From NCBI GenBank assembly GCA_963756745.1, contig CAVWOU010000006.1:248001-312000 (forward strand): a DNA stretch of 64,000 nucleotides. Reading direction: 5' to 3'. Both the position numbers and the translations under genes were made by a program. The notes under the pieces were generated by a model. The model had not been told where the DNA came from and ran no database searches. It saw only the letters and a program-made list of their open reading frames with translations. Position 1 is the stretch's first letter; each line of letters begins with the position of its first letter. Positions 48,563-56,936 of the stretch are shown in pieces. This DNA comes from DASPWW01 sp963756745 (GTDB lineage: Bacteria; Actinomycetota; Thermoleophilia; Solirubrobacterales; 70-9).

Positions 48563-48577
48563 CGCCCGCTCAGTATC
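48563..48577 (-). promoter_or_regulatory. GATACT box before the beta-helix remnant
   Basis: GATACT at 48572-48577, GAGCGGGCG to ATG 48562, which reads MSPDLAAG and stays in frame with the signal peptide start at 48487. Right-most copy of this box. Confidence 0.45.
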
Positions 48578-49405
48578 CCGCGCTTGGCAGGACGGTGGGG
48601 AACGCGGTGTTCGTGTCGGAGGCTGTTTGGGAGCTCGACGAGCCGCGGCGCCGGGTGGAGAAGGTGGCCTTGGCAGGAGCCGCTCCGCGCCGGTCTCGGA
48701 CTGCGGCTCGCGGGTTCGGCGGGTCTTGGGCGGCGGCGCGTTGGGGGGGAAATTGTCAGAGGTGGGTGTGTACTTAGAGACCCAGACCCCCGGCCCCTCC
48801 CCCCACTCCCCCCCGGGGGGCGGGGTGCCGGCACGCGTGGCCGCGCCCCAGGCAAAGGGGATTCGGAGATCGAGAGGATGAGCTCGGCTCAAGCTCCTCG
48901 CCGCTCCCGTCGCTCGAGCTACTCGAGCCGGCGAGCGGGGTGCGGGATGCTTGACCGACGTTGACCCGCAGCATGGAGAACGGACTCGGGGTACGGCAAC
49001 CCGGGCCGATCCTCGGGCTGCACCAGGCATGCGCGCTCGCTCTCGTCAAGCGCACGCAGGTCCGACGTCCGTACGTCCGGACGGACGCAGAGATGACCGG
49101 ACGTCCAGGGCACAGTCCGACGTTCGCAGCTGTCAGGGCGAACGGAAGATGACCGGACGCGGGCTGTCCCGCAGCTCAGCTTGATATGTACCACGCCTGC
49201 GAATGCGCGAGGTAAGCGTTTGGCCACGCATGCGATAGACACGGCTAGCGTCTGACTGGCGAGACGAGTTACAGCGCGGTTTAACGGGAAACCGTAGCTT
49301 GCGTATAACAAACGGACGTATGCTGTATCGTCCAGTCGGACAAGTTGGTAATCGGCCCCGCGCTGCAGCAACAGCCGGGGCCATGGCATCAGGAGGTGAG
49401 TCCCG
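48578..49405. other. Region without a convincing gene
   Basis: 828 bases with only short, unrelated open frames in all directions. Notable are a C-run and G-run near 48785-48830 that could fold, and the recombinase leader with AGGAGGTG just before 49406. Sequence before the recombinase is AT-richer (for example GCGTATAACAAACGG). I see no tRNA or coding signature. Confidence 0.5.
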
Positions 49406-50035
49406 ATGCAGGTCCTAGGTTATGTCCGCGTGAGCACCGACGAGCAGCGCCGCAGCGCCGCGGGGCTCGAGGCCCAGCGCGAGGCGATCCTGCGCGAGTG
49501 CAAGCGACGGGGATGGGAGCTGGTCGAAGTGGTCGAGGACGCCGGCTACTCCGCGCGCGACCTTCGCCGCCCAGGAGTGCAGGCGGCGATCGCAGAGCTT
49601 GGGCGGGGTAAAGCCGACGCATTGGTTGTGGCGAAGCTGGATCGACTCAGCCGCTCGATGCTCGACTTCACGGCATTGATGGCGAAGGCGCAGAATCAGG
49701 GCTGGGCGCTCGTGGCACTCGACTGCGCAGTGGATACGACCACGCCGGCGGGTGAGGCGATGGCGAACGTGCTGGCGACATTCGCCCAATTCGAGCGGCG
49801 TCTGATTGGTCAGCGGACCCGCGAGGCGTTGGCGGCGAAGCGAGCACAAGGGGTCAGACTCGGGCGTCCTTCCGCGGTGCCGCGGCGGGTCGTCAACCGG
49901 ATCAAGCGCGAGCGCAAGGCAGGCAGGTCGCTCGCTGCGATTGCCGAGGACCTCAATTACGAGGCCATACCCACGGCTCAGGGCGGACGGCAATGGTGGC
50001 CGGCCACTGTGCGCGCTGTGCTCGTTCGCGCCTAA
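49406..50035 (+). CDS. Serine recombinase (resolvase/invertase family)
   Basis: 209 residues from ATG 49406 behind AGGAGGTGAG. N-terminal catalytic domain with Ser10 in GYVRVSTDEQ, the arginine motif VVAKLDRLSRS and ANVLATFAQFERRLIGQRTR, E-helix, then a C-terminal helix-turn-helix (KAGRSLAAIAEDLNYEAIPT) that in this case ends with the WWPATVRAVL motif of stand-alone resolvases. It probably belonged to a mobile element; no transposase or att pair is obvious nearby. Confidence 0.92.
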   Translation: MQVLGYVRVSTDEQRRSAAGLEAQREAILRECKRRGWELVEVVEDAGYSARDLRRPGVQAAIAELGRGKADALVVAKLDRLSRSMLDFTALMAKAQNQGWALVALDCAVDTTTPAGEAMANVLATFAQFERRLIGQRTREALAAKRAQGVRLGRPSAVPRRVVNRIKRERKAGRSLAAIAEDLNYEAIPTAQGGRQWWPATVRAVLVRA

Positions 50036-50046
50036 TACTCGGCGAC

Positions 50047-50512
50047 TCAGCTTCGCAAAGACGTAACCGGCCCCCCCCCCGGAAATCGGCAAGTATCGAG
50101 GCGGAACCCGCCACCACTGTCGAGTCCGGGAAAGCGGAAACGTGCCTTTGAGAACACACGCCGACCGCAACGCGTCACCGGTTTGCTCAGCTTGACATGG
50201 ACAGTCTCAAAGCCGACACCCATGCCAATGAATTCCTTCCCGTGCCCTGGGCCTGGCCGCTTCGCCAGCGCTTCAATGAATGCTCTTCGCCTCGACGGTG
50301 AAGGCGTTTGCAAACTCGCCTCTCTTGACCAAGACGCACCTCTGCGGTCGCTTCCTGAAGACCGGCTCAGAGTTCGGCTCGAACGGGTATTTCTTGTTCC
50401 AGCAAGCGACCCTGGTCTTGCTCGCGGCGGTGGCCTCTACGCCCAGTACCGCAGTGAGCGCGATAATCAGCGCCAGAGCAGCGAGAAACCGAGTGACCTT
50501 GCGTTCCATCAT
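50047..50512 (-). pseudogene. Secreted hypothetical protein, frameshifted
   Basis: ATG 50512 gives a signal peptide (LAALALIIALTAVLGVEATA) and CWNKKYPFEPNSEPVFRKRP. After about 50270 the continuation (GVGFETVHVKLSKPVTRCGR, then RVFSKARFRFPGLDSGGGFR) is in the next frame, stopping at 50047. Four Cys suggest disulfides. Together this looks like one secreted protein of about 150 residues. Confidence 0.5.
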
Positions 50513-50637
50513 CGGAGCCGTTGCTCTAAGCAGCCTAGTCGGGAACCCTTGGGTAGATCAAGCTCCGAGCTGGGCATCCCAAGTGGGAGACGAACTGCCG
50601 GCGAAGCCCCCCGAACGCGCACGTGCCTCCCGTGCGT

Positions 50638-50934
50638 TTAGGGGTTTGTGTCGTAACGCGGGTGCGCGGGAAGCGCGGAGGTCGCTCTCCTCAGCTCCTC
50701 AAACGCGGCGAGAACACACTCGTTTGCCTCCCTCTCCTGCCGCTTGCGCCGCTGGCGCCTGCGCGCGATCCGCTCCGCGTGGGGAGACTCGGGCGCGAGC
50801 GCCGGTCCAGCCAGCTCCGCGAGCGCGTCGGCCAGTGGCTTCTCGTCGCCGAGGGAAGGGTTGGCATCCGTGAGCGCCGCCGCGACTCGCCCCAGGGTAG
50901 AGCGCCGCGTTCGTCGCCCGCCATTCTCAATCAT
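50638..50934 (-). pseudogene. XRE-type HTH regulator, C-terminal part
   Basis: 98 residues. MIENGGRRTRRSTLGRVAAA matches the end of a Cro/C1-type HTH (recognition-helix loop IENGxRRPxxxTLxRLAAAL), followed by LAELAGPALAPESPHAERIA and a basic tail. The first three helices are missing; an in-frame TAA lies four codons upstream of the visible part. Probably truncated. Confidence 0.45.
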
Positions 50935-50969
50935 CCTGATCGTGAACTCGCTTTAGGACCCGATAGACC

Positions 50970-51001
50970 GAGAGCGGCCTCAACCAGTCGGGGCCGCTCT
51001 C
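50970..51001 (-). terminator. 10-bp hairpin after a secreted-protein gene
   Basis: GAGAGCGGCC (50970-50979) and GGCCGCTCTC (50992-51001) pair perfectly around a 12-base loop, 31 bases beyond the stop at 51032. No T-run. Confidence 0.5.
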
Positions 51002-51031
51002 GCGTAAAGGGGAAGCCTGCAACTCGTGCGA

Positions 51032-51814
51032 CTACTTCGTCTTCTTCGACTCAGCTGGTGGAAAACCGAACATGAAGTCGTCGGTGACCACGAGGTCGGT
51101 GGCAGGGGCGAGGTCGTTGACCCCGGCCGCCAGCGAGGCATTGCCCTGCGTGATCAGCACCCGCGCGATCCGCTTCTTGTCGAAAATCACGCCGAGGAAC
51201 GAGAACGTCTGCTGGCCCGCGCGTGGCCGGGACCACGAACGTTCCGAGGCTCTTCCCCTTCGCGTCGAAGTACTGCATCGTGGTCGGCCCCTCGACGTTG
51301 ACGTCGCTGAACACGACCCCGAAGCCGTTGGTGTCCGCCAGCGTGCCGGTGTCGGGAACCACGAACCGGGTCTCGATCACGTTCGAGCCGCTCGAAGTGA
51401 ACATGCGCGGCGCACTAAACGGTTCGAACGCGTCGATGTAGGTCGGGTTGGTCTCCCCGAAATCGGGCAGGTCGGGATCGGTGAACGGCGTCATCGTGTC
51501 GCCGCTGACCTGCACGCCGATGCCCGGGCGTGCGTGAACAGGGCACCGGCTGCCCGGAACTGGCCCTCGGGCATGAACGCCGGGTCGGCGCGCTCGTCGG
51601 GCACTCCGTCCCACCCGATGTTCCGGCAACTGCTGCCGACGGCGCAGGCCGCCGAGCCGAGATCCGTCCGGAACGCGGTGACCGCCCCCTGGATGGCGGC
51701 GGCGTTCGCGCCGGTTGCCTGCGTTACTGCGAATTTCGGCGCCGCGCTTGCGGGCGCGGCGGTGGCAAACGCGGCCAGGACGCCCAGCGCCGCGACCGCT
51801 GCAACTCGCTTCAT
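51032..51814 (-). pseudogene. Secreted hypothetical protein with two frameshifts
   Basis: ATG 51814 starts a signal peptide (AALGVLAAFATAAPASA). The mature chain (FRTDLGSAACAVGSSCRNIG, then GDTMTPFTDPDLPDFGETNP, FVVPDTGTLADTNGFGVVFS and QTFSFLGVIFDKKRIARVLI) changes frame near 51530 and 51225 and ends LVVTDDFMFGFPPAESKKTK with stop 51032. It resembles secreted proteins with a jelly-roll domain close to a PEP-CTERM-type sandwich. Start overlaps the stop of the small repeat protein by 4 bases. Confidence 0.6.
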
Positions 51815-52062
51815 AGGCCCTCCTTGAATCGTTGGTTGCGAGGACCGGCCCCAATAGGGATGCCATCCCCCCCAGTTCGATTCGACCGGCGCGCCATCAA
51901 CACGTCGTCCCGGTCCTTCGGAGAGCGGCGGGGTAAAACGTGCCCCTCGCCCTGCGCATCCCACGCCCGCTGTAGCCACTCGTTGCGCTGCTCCTGAGCC
52001 TGCCCACCCCACGCCCGCTGTAGCCGCTCGTTGCGGTGCTCCTGAGTCATGGTCGTGGCCAT
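51811..52062 (-). CDS. Small protein with tandem 16-residue repeat, 83 aa
   Basis: ATG 52062 follows AAGGAAGGAGG. Two copies of a helical unit, QEHRNERLQRAWGGQA and QEQRNEWLQRAWDAQG, are encoded by a 48-base direct repeat. The rest is basic and Gly-rich (PRRSPKDRDDVLMARRSNRT). Cotranscribed with the secreted gene at 51.0-51.8 kb through a 4-base overlap. Function unknown. Confidence 0.65.
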   Translation of the reverse strand: MATTMTQEHRNERLQRAWGGQAQEQRNEWLQRAWDAQGEGHVLPRRSPKDRDDVLMARRSNRTGGDGIPIGAGPRNQRFKEGL

Positions 52063-52242
52063 CGCTGCCTCCTTCCTTCCTGACGGGTACCCACAGCCCG
52101 CGCGCCCAAACAGGGACCCGATGCTTCGCGAATACCGCGCGGACGGTCGCGCTGGCGATGCTCGTGGCGCGGATCGAGGCGGAAGCGGCGCGCCAGCCGA
52201 CCCGGCTCGTGGGCTGGCTGTGAGGGCTACGCTCCGGGAACC

Positions 52243-52851
52243 ATGACGCACCTTGAGCAGCTCAGGCGACAGCCCGCGCGGCTCACTATTGCGTTCGTCA
52301 TGGTGCTGCTGCCAGTGCTGGGCCTGGTTCAGCCCGCGGACGCTAAGACCGGCTGGCGCAAGCTCCACCGGCCGCTGGACCTGCCGCCGCGCGCAGCCGG
52401 GGAGGCGTGCCCCGTCAGCCCCGTCGATCCGCGCGTCGACTGGGAGACGATCAACATCTTCGGCGGCTCGGGGATCGGACCAGGACCCGTTTACCCCGGC
52501 CTCGGCTATTCCGGCGGACACCTCACCACCACGGGAGTAACCCCCGACGGCTGGTTCGGCACCAAGGTCTTCTGGTACGTGGCGCCGAGGTACCGCGGGC
52601 GCGCGCTGGTCCGTGGACGCCGGTTGGACGGCCCGGGGTTGGTGCACTTCGGTCGCGGCCGCCACACGGCCGGGCTTCCACGCGAGCTGCATATCACGCG
52701 CCACGAAATCGGCTCCTGGACAGGGCAACCGCCGCCCGGAAGCCGCGGCGTCCCGTCGTTCGTTTACGTCCGCGCCTCCGGCTGCTACGGAGTGCAGATC
52801 GATGGCACCCGCTTCAGCCGCACCGTCGTCTTTACCGCCTCGACTCCATAG
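52243..52851 (+). CDS. Secreted hypothetical protein, 202 aa
   Basis: Signal peptide IAFVMVLLPVLGLVQPADA. The mature protein has many Gly and aromatic residues (INIFGGSGIGPGPVYPGLGY, GWFGTKVFWYVAPRYRGRAL, SFVYVRASGCYGVQIDG), a pattern common to short extracellular beta-sandwich proteins of this lineage. No enzyme motif. Confidence 0.7.
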   Translation: MTHLEQLRRQPARLTIAFVMVLLPVLGLVQPADAKTGWRKLHRPLDLPPRAAGEACPVSPVDPRVDWETINIFGGSGIGPGPVYPGLGYSGGHLTTTGVTPDGWFGTKVFWYVAPRYRGRALVRGRRLDGPGLVHFGRGRHTAGLPRELHITRHEIGSWTGQPPPGSRGVPSFVYVRASGCYGVQIDGTRFSRTVVFTASTP

Positions 52852-52956
52852 CGCCCGTGTACGTGCGCGAGCGCGCTGGCGTGACTGCGAAAACTCCGCC
52901 CACGCCGTGTCTGCGATCAGCCCGAGAAGAATCGGGGCGCCGCGACCTGGTCGCCG

Positions 52957-53154
52957 TTAGAACACTGCGACCGCGAGCGCGATCAGCGAGATGACCAGGG
53001 CGGCGTTCTCGCGTATCTCGCCGCGCGCCGCTCGCGCATCCGCACGTCGCTGGCGCCGTAGTTCCTTCACTCGCCGGATTAGCTCGCGCGGCCGCCAGCG
53101 GCGACGCAGCTCGGGGTCCCTGGGTACCTGTGGCCGTATGCGTATGTATTCCAT
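52957..53154 (-). CDS. Small tail-anchored membrane protein, 65 aa
   Basis: MEYIRIRPQVPRDPELRRRW and a very basic helix (RELIRRVKELRRQRRADARA) precede a C-terminal transmembrane segment NAALVISLIALAVAVF at the last residue. Tail-anchored, probably nucleic-acid or lipid contacting through the basic part (inference). Binding site not strong. Confidence 0.5.
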   Translation of the reverse strand: MEYIRIRPQVPRDPELRRRWRPRELIRRVKELRRQRRADARAARGEIRENAALVISLIALAVAVF

Positions 53155-53208
53155 GGGCTGGAGCGTAGGGCCGTGCCCGGATGCGCCATCAAGCTCTCGG
53201 ATGCGACA

Positions 53209-53503
53209 TCAGCTCACGCTCATCCACTGCCCGTGCCGGGTCTCGACGTGGCCCCGGAAGCAGAGCAGCGCCACCGGCCCGAGAGGGTGGCCGCCGTCTG
53301 CCAGCGCCCGGACGTGGTGGACCTCGACGCGCTCGGTGCTGCCGCAGCGGGTGCACCGCCCGCCGCTCGCAGCGATTGCGCGCTCGCGCACCTGGCGCTG
53401 GTCGTGGAGCGGCGCGGCGCGCCGGTGCGGCCGCGCTCGCCGTGGCTGGGCAGCGGCTGCGGGGACTCAGCGCGCCGCAGACGATGCACGGCTTGAGCGC
53501 CAT
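53209..53503 (-). pseudogene. HNH endonuclease-like gene with frameshifts
   Basis: N-terminal MALKPCIVCGALSPRSRC, then CPSHGERGRTGAPRR in a second frame and QVRERAIAASGGRCTRCGST with VEVHHVRALADGGHPLGPVA in a third. The two CxxC pairs and VEVHHVRALADGG match small HNH nucleases of phages and mobile elements. Two frame changes near 53440 and 53400. Confidence 0.55.
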
Positions 53504-53941
53504 GCTCCTATTGTCCCGCTCGGGGTGGCGCCTGCCCTTCTCTCGTTCGGGGAGGTGTGAGCCTTACTCCGGCATACCCACCCCGGTCGGGCCGTCTGTG
53601 TGCCTCCCCAGGCCGAGTGACGATCGAGCCTCCGGCTCACCCAAGGGTTTGAGCCTGCGTCGGGTATCGCGCTGCTCGCGGGCTGTGACGCCTCCGCAAG
53701 TCCCGTCCGAATCCGACCGGAAGTCGCACCCCTTGCCGTCGGGCTAGCTCCACCCGCCGTCCTCCTGCGCGGGGAGGTTGTCGCTCGCGCTACCCGATCG
53801 CGGCTCCCGCCCGGAGAGACGGCGCGGCCCCGAGGGAAGTTGCAAGGCAACCCGCGGGGACCGCGCCGCGATGCAGCGTAGTCGGCTTTCCTGGGGCCAC
53901 GTTTGGGGCCAAGCTGCGAGGGCGCGCCGGTCCCGAGAGCA
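53504..53941. other. Region without a convincing gene
   Basis: 438 bases between the HNH remnant and the tRNA terminator. Only unsupported open frames; an inverted pair around CGCGGCCCCGAGGGAAG and CCCGCGGGGACCGCG is present near 53830-53870. No attachment-site repeat of the tRNA end is visible in the window. Confidence 0.4.
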
Positions 53942-53969
53942 CGAAACCCGCTTGCTAGAGCGGGCTTCG
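53942..53969 (-). terminator. Hairpin after tRNA-Met
   Basis: CCCGCT/AGCGGG arms (53947-53952, 53959-53964) with an outer CGAA/TTCG pair and a short T-run on the minus strand, 5 bases after the tRNA. Confidence 0.55.
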
Positions 53970-53973
53970 AGAG

Positions 53974-54047
53974 TGGGCCGGGGTGGATTCGAACCACCGA
54001 CCAACGGATTATGAGTCCGCTGCTCTGACCAGCTGAGCTACCGGCCC
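53974..54047 (-). tRNA. tRNA with CAT anticodon (Met, or Ile2)
   Basis: 74 bases with acceptor GGGCCGG/CCGGCCC, D-loop AGCTCAGCTGGTCAGAGC, anticodon arm CGGACTCATAATCCG and T-arm GGTTCGAATCC. The CAT anticodon with this non-initiator acceptor means elongator Met or the lysidine-modified Ile tRNA; the two cannot be told apart by eye. CCA is not encoded. Confidence 0.9.
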
Positions 54048-54145
54048 GCGCGATTGATTATCGCGCGGCGATTGGCCGGTTGACCGGCTGCTGTCTCGTC
54101 ACCGCGGTGTCTCGATTTGTCGAGTCGCTGGTGCCGCCGCCGAGC

Positions 54146-54514
54146 TCAGGCCAGCTTCTCAGCCAGCTCGCCGGCTGCGCCCTGCTTATCGATGATCCAG
54201 AACTGCTGGTGCTCTTCGATGACTGTCTCAATGTCCGCGCTGACGTGACCCGGAGCGACCGCGAAGCGGTTCGGCTGTGAGCGCACCTTGCGCCACTCGC
54301 TCCCCGACAGGCGGAGGCGGGCACCGCAGTCCGCCTGCCAGCACTCGCATCGGAATCCGGCGGCGATGAACCCGTTCTCCACCCACTCGGCCTTTCGCTC
54401 ATTGAGGCGCCGGGACCAGGCCTCGTTGTACGCGACGCGCTCTTCCTGTGAGCTGAACGGAGGCTGAAGGGACTCCGGCACACATCCACGGTACACCCGC
54501 GCCGGCGAGCGCAC
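54146..54514 (-). CDS. Hypothetical protein, 122 aa, Cys-rich centre
   Basis: A long charged helix (QEERVAYNEAWSRRLNERKA) is followed by FRCECWQADCGARLRLSGSE, WRKVRSQPNRFAVAPGHVSA and FWIIDKQGAAGELAEKL. The CxCxxxxC pattern could bind metal. I know similar proteins from Thermoleophilia-type genomes, without a function. The start may be the internal GTG near residue 12. Confidence 0.65.
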   Translation of the reverse strand: MRSPARVYRGCVPESLQPPFSSQEERVAYNEAWSRRLNERKAEWVENGFIAAGFRCECWQADCGARLRLSGSEWRKVRSQPNRFAVAPGHVSADIETVIEEHQQFWIIDKQGAAGELAEKLA

Positions 54515-54541
54515 GCCGGTTCGCCACCCCCGAACCGGCTG

Positions 54542-55519
54542 CTAACCGCTGACTTCCTGGACGGCCTTCTGGAGCGCCTCGGGGCTCGCGGCGCCCTCGA
54601 TCGACTCGGTGATGCGACCGTTATCGTCGATCACGAACACCCACGGCTCGGTCGGGAGGTTGTACGCCCGCACCTGGGGACGGAGCCCCTTCTCGATCTG
54701 GTTGTCGTTGTAGATCTCCTGGTGGATGAACGAGGCCTGGTCGCCGTACTCCGACTTGACCTGCTCCGCGACGTCGGCGGTGGGCCCGCACACCCGGCTC
54801 TTGCACAGCGCGGGGGTCGCGAACACCAGGACGACCGGCTCGCGGCCTAATACGTCGGCGAGGTCGTCCTCGTGCATCGTGTCGGGCGGCTGGCGCGTGT
54901 CGATCTTGGCGAGGTTGCCGCCGACATCGTCGACGGTGGGGGTGTGGACGCTGGGAGCCTTGTCGCCGACCTGGGGGATATCGGAGAACTTGCCGATTAC
55001 CGCGCTCGGGGCGAGCGAGGCCTGAAGCGATTCGCCTGACCGCACGAGCGCGCCGATCCGCCATTCGCCTTCACCGTCGAAGGGCACGTCGGCCACGTAG
55101 ACGGTGCGCGCCGAGTCCGGGTCGTCGGCGGTGGTCTCGGACTCGAACTCCGGCTCGGTCTCGAGGCTCTCGACGCGCGCCGCGTAGGGCCCCTTGGCCT
55201 TCCCGTTGGCACCCTTGGCGAGGTACAGCGCCACGTCGGCGTCCGCGATCTGCTCTCCTCCGACGTCGAAAACGCCGAACGCGTACCGGTTCTCGCCCTT
55301 GTGGAACACCTGGCCGGCGGGCGAGATGACCGGGCCCTCGGCGCTGGCCTCGTTCAGGACCTGGTCGAGCGTCTGTCCGTTCGCCGCCGGGAAGCTCGAC
55401 TGGTCAGGCGCGGGCTGGTCCGCCATGCCCTCGTCGTCGGAACCTCCGCCGCATCCGGCGAGCGCGATCGCGCCGGCCGCCACGCCCGCCGCGAGGCGAG
55501 GTGCACTCGAAACGTGCAT
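54542..55519 (-). CDS. Lipoprotein with C-terminal thioredoxin-like domain
   Basis: 325 residues from ATG 55519. Lipobox AIALAGC. N-terminal beta domain to about 180, then a thioredoxin-like fold: VVLVFATPALCKSRVCGPTA holds a CxxxxC pair instead of CxxC, then SFIHQEIYNDNQIEKGL and LPTEPWVFVIDDNGRI. Probably a surface redox or disulfide-handling protein; the unusual Cys spacing argues against a standard oxidoreductase. Confidence 0.75.
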   Translation of the reverse strand: MHVSSAPRLAAGVAAGAIALAGCGGGSDDEGMADQPAPDQSSFPAANGQTLDQVLNEASAEGPVISPAGQVFHKGENRYAFGVFDVGGEQIADADVALYLAKGANGKAKGPYAARVESLETEPEFESETTADDPDSARTVYVADVPFDGEGEWRIGALVRSGESLQASLAPSAVIGKFSDIPQVGDKAPSVHTPTVDDVGGNLAKIDTRQPPDTMHEDDLADVLGREPVVLVFATPALCKSRVCGPTADVAEQVKSEYGDQASFIHQEIYNDNQIEKGLRPQVRAYNLPTEPWVFVIDDNGRITESIEGAASPEALQKAVQEVSG

Positions 55520-55626
55520 CGAGACATCGTAGATAAGCACCCGTAAGCGCACCTAAGGCGGGTCGGCTCTCCGAGACCGAGCGATAGTGTGCCCTCCGGT
55601 CCGAAAACCGACCGAGAGGAGCGAAC

Positions 55627-56367
55627 TTGGCTGAGCGAGCGGCGCTGATCACGGGAGCCTCGAGCGGGATCGGGCTAGCGATCGCCAAGGCGCTCGGCGA
55701 GGAGGGGTACAGGGTCACGGTCTCGTCGCGGCGGCCCGAGAAGCTCCAGGCGGCCGCCGAGGACCTCCGGAGCGAGGGACTCGAGGTCCACAGCGTGCCC
55801 ACGAACATGATCAACGAGGAGGAGGTCGTCTCACTGGTCGACTCGCACCGCGAGCGGTTCGGGCGGCTCGACGTGATGGTCAACAACGCCGGCCTCGGGA
55901 TCGGGAGCGCGATGGACGCGATCCAGACGAAGCACCTCGACATGCAGCTCGGGGTCAACCTGCGCTCGTACATCATCGCTACGCGCGAGGCGCTGCCGAT
56001 GCTGAGGGAGGCAGGCGGCGAGCACGGCAAGGCGCTGATCGTCAACACGGCGTCGATCTCCGGCAAGTGGGGCCAGCCCTGGATCTCGGTGTACTCGGCG
56101 ACGAAAGCGGGGGTGGTCGCGTTCAGCCAGGCCACCCAGCGGGAGGTGGGCGCCGACGGGGTTCAGGTGACGGCGTTCTGCCCCGGCCTCGTCGACACGG
56201 CGATGACGGAGTGGGCGCGCGACACGGTGGAGCAGGAGGCGATGATCCGCCCGGAGGACATCGCGGAGGCGGTGCGGTTCCTGCTCAGGACGTCAGAGAA
56301 CTGCGTGATCCCGGAGATCGTGTTCAGCCGGCCGGGGTCGACGCTGCCCGGGGATTCGGGCGTTTGA
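55627..56367 (+). CDS. Short-chain dehydrogenase/reductase
   Basis: 246 residues from TTG 55627, accepted because GAGAGGAG lies upstream and no ATG does. TGASSGIG cofactor loop, NNAG, catalytic Ser in NTASISG and YSATK. Classical SDR with the usual length; substrate unknown. Its end overlaps the convergent hypothetical gene. Confidence 0.9.
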   Translation: MAERAALITGASSGIGLAIAKALGEEGYRVTVSSRRPEKLQAAAEDLRSEGLEVHSVPTNMINEEEVVSLVDSHRERFGRLDVMVNNAGLGIGSAMDAIQTKHLDMQLGVNLRSYIIATREALPMLREAGGEHGKALIVNTASISGKWGQPWISVYSATKAGVVAFSQATQREVGADGVQVTAFCPGLVDTAMTEWARDTVEQEAMIRPEDIAEAVRFLLRTSENCVIPEIVFSRPGSTLPGDSGV

Positions 56368-56862
56368 GGACTGCGAGACGCGTTGCTCCGACAGCTGCTC
56401 CTCGGCGGCGGCGACTCGGTCGGCGAACAGGTCGTAGCGGCGTGTCGGGATCAGCCACGCACCCAGGTGCCTGCGGCGGGCGCGGCGCCGGTTGCTCCCC
56501 GCGGGGCGCTCCCACCCGATCCGCGTGGCGAGGGCTCCGAGGGATTCGGGCTGCTCGTCGCGAAGCAGGCTGATCTCGATGTGGCTGCGAAGAGCGCGGA
56601 GCTCGCGCGGGGTGGCGAGCCGTGGTCGGTCGGCGTCGGTGAACCGGTCCCAGGCGCGCGCGAAGCTGGCGAGGCTCGTGCGGCCGCCGTTGCGGTGGGC
56701 GGCGAGCATCGGGCAGATCCCGCCGAGCCGCTTGTCGGCGTAGCCGCCGGCGATGATCTCGTTGTCGTCGATGCCGCGGAGCATCGCGAGCCGCGTTCGG
56801 CGCGGCAGGACGTCCACGGCGGTGCGGAGGCGCTGGGCAGGGTTGCGGGTCTTGCGTCGCAC
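56293..56862 (-). CDS. Hypothetical protein, 189 aa
   Basis: MRRKTRNPAQRLRTAVDVLP, RRTRLAMLRGIDDNEIIAGG, GICPMLAAHRNGGRTSLASF and ARAWDRFTDADRPRLATPRE form a conserved-looking N-terminal half that I associate with Thermoleophilia proteins of unknown role. The C-terminal third is Arg-rich and overlaps the SDR gene by 75 bases, so its true end may be shorter. No motif for a catalytic role. Confidence 0.6.
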   Translation of the reverse strand: MRRKTRNPAQRLRTAVDVLPRRTRLAMLRGIDDNEIIAGGYADKRLGGICPMLAAHRNGGRTSLASFARAWDRFTDADRPRLATPRELRALRSHIEISLLRDEQPESLGALATRIGWERPAGSNRRRARRRHLGAWLIPTRRYDLFADRVAAAEEQLSEQRVSQSSNARIPGQRRPRPAEHDLRDHAVL

Positions 56863-56936
56863 GGCACAAGGGATAGCGCGCCGCCGCGGGATCGGCGGGC
56901 CGCGCGCCGGCGGGGAAACGCGGATTGCATCGGCAT

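Noticed and set aside
53744..54004. Open frame starting in the tRNA-Met 3' end (MVGGSNPPRPT)
   Set aside because: The start is the translated T-arm of the tRNA; the rest has no integrase or other motif.
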